Of a stretch of 64,000 nt of DNA, positions 63,154-64,000 are shown piece by piece. The notes under the pieces are model-generated. The model worked only from the letters and a program-made list of their open reading frames with translations, had not been told where the DNA came from and ran no database searches. The position numbers and the translations under genes were made by a program. The stretch spans positions 682,001 to 746,000 of the forward strand of contig CP047920.1 in assembly GCA_010202645.1 (NCBI GenBank), read 5' to 3'. Every line of letters starts with the position of its first letter. The stretch's first letter is position 1. Source of the DNA: Candidatus Saccharibacteria bacterium oral taxon 488 (GTDB lineage Bacteria; Patescibacteriota; Saccharimonadia; Saccharimonadales; Saccharimonadaceae).

Positions 63154-64000
63154 ATGAGGATTTATTTTTCAGGAATTGGTGGTGTAGCGATCGGGCCACT
63201 AGCAGAAATGGCCATCGGCGCTGGGCACGAGGTCTGCGGCTCTGACCGGGCAGCAGGTTTAATGACGGAGGCGCTCAGGCGAGCCGGCATCACGGTGTCG
63301 TTTGATCAGTCAGGCGAGTTTTTACGTAGCGAACATCAGCGAGAGCCCTTTGACTGGTTCGTGTATACGGCGGCCCTGCCGGCGGATCATCCAGAGTTGG
63401 TACTAGCGAGGCAGCTGGGAATTCGCACCAGTAAGCGTGACGAGCTACTCGCTCAGATTATTGCCGACAAGCAGCTCAAGCTCATCGCCGTCACTGGTAC
63501 GCACGGCAAGACGACGACGACCGGTATGCTGGTGTGGACGTTGCAGCAGCTTGGCGTGCCGGTGAGCTACCTGGTTGGCTCGACGCTTAGTTTTGGCCCA
63601 AGCGGTCGATTTGATCCGGCTAGTCAGTTTTTAGTGTACGAATGCGATGAATTTGACCGCAATTTCCTCCACTTTTCGCCGTGGCTGAGCCTCATCACCT
63701 CAGTTGATTATGACCATCCCGACACCTTTCCAACGCCAGACGATTACCGAGCGGCGTTTCGGCAATTTGGCGAGCAGTCGGCGCGGGTGATTGCTTGGCG
63801 AGAGGACGCTGACGTATTTACTCCGGCCAATGTAACGGTGCTTGAACAGACTGATCCCCAGATAACGCTGACTGGCGAACACAACCGGCGTAACGGCACG
63901 CTGGCAACACGGGCGGTGATGCTGGTGCGAGAGGCGGCTGCCCTTGAGATTGAGGCTGAGGCGATTATCACGGCGCTCAATGCCTTTCCAGGCACCGGCC
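63154..64000 (+). CDS. murC: UDP-N-acetylmuramate-L-alanine ligase, 3' end missing
   Basis: Adds L-alanine to UDP-MurNAc in wall synthesis. Open to the window edge (282 residues seen). Mur N-terminal Rossmann part IYFSGIGGVAIGPLAEMA, ATP loop VTGTHGKTTTTGML, DEFDRNFL, and GEHNRRNGTLATRAV at the central-to-C domain border. A MurC-like Mpl cannot be excluded without the C-terminus. TATAAT is 6 bases before ATG. Confidence 0.9.
   Translation, partial: MRIYFSGIGGVAIGPLAEMAIGAGHEVCGSDRAAGLMTEALRRAGITVSFDQSGEFLRSEHQREPFDWFVYTAALPADHPELVLARQLGIRTSKRDELLAQIIADKQLKLIAVTGTHGKTTTTGMLVWTLQQLGVPVSYLVGSTLSFGPSGRFDPASQFLVYECDEFDRNFLHFSPWLSLITSVDYDHPDTFPTPDDYRAAFRQFGEQSARVIAWREDADVFTPANVTVLEQTDPQITLTGEHNRRNGTLATRAVMLVREAAALEIEAEAIITALNAFPGTG

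Overview
The window looks like a compact chromosome of a Patescibacteria (CPR) member, most likely Saccharibacteria (TM7). The evidence is: tightly packed genes, TGA used as stop, a cell-cycle and translation core with little biosynthesis, small conserved CPR-type proteins, lamin-tail surface proteins, a ComEC without its nuclease domain, and promoters of the form TATAAT placed directly in front of start codons. The genus cannot be fixed from the sequence.

Layout. 1-7.5 kb: end of a uridine-kinase-like gene, trmB, an MscS channel, small membrane and secreted proteins, an unusual MutY, a VIT-type transporter, Nudix, and a divergent MerR/SDR pair. 7.5-17.7 kb: aspS, ruvB, a DUF262/HNH protein (restriction-like), ruvA, a class A penicillin-binding protein, ruvC and a large lamin-tail surface protein. 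17.8-22.4 kb: yebC, a coiled-coil protein, comEC, tRNA-Lys, a membrane protein and a DUF192 protein. 22.4-27.4 kb: three ATP-grasp ligases (one RimK) with a RimB-like protease and a DUF1704 zinc peptidase, a candidate peptide tailing/untailing system. 27.5-38 kb: a giant polytopic protein, then the heat-shock group dnaJ, dnaK, grpE, a 49-residue membrane peptide and hrcA with four CIRCE operators, then LssY_C and guanylate kinase genes. 38-48.6 kb: lepA (EF4) cut between domains II and III by a 7 kb accessory island that holds a third, chimeric piece of lepA, two cassettes and decayed genes. 48.6-53 kb: murJ, ftsH, tilS. 53-64 kb: genes with homopolymer frameshifts, a three-gene redox-like operon, the three CAU-anticodon tRNAs (Met, fMet, Ile2), divIC, small accessory genes and the start of murC.

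Two modes of gene start recur. Genes that begin a transcription unit usually have a -10 hexamer 6 to 8 bases before ATG and no ribosome binding site, which implies leaderless mRNA. Genes inside operons have AGGAGG-like sites and often overlap the previous stop (TAATG, TGATG, ATGA). This rule decides several starts below.

The best candidates for undescribed biology are the ATP-grasp/peptidase cluster, the split lepA with its repeated junction fragment, the kinase-like/methyltransferase fusion in the island, the disulfide-less flavoprotein operon, and the hrcA-grpE membrane micropeptide.
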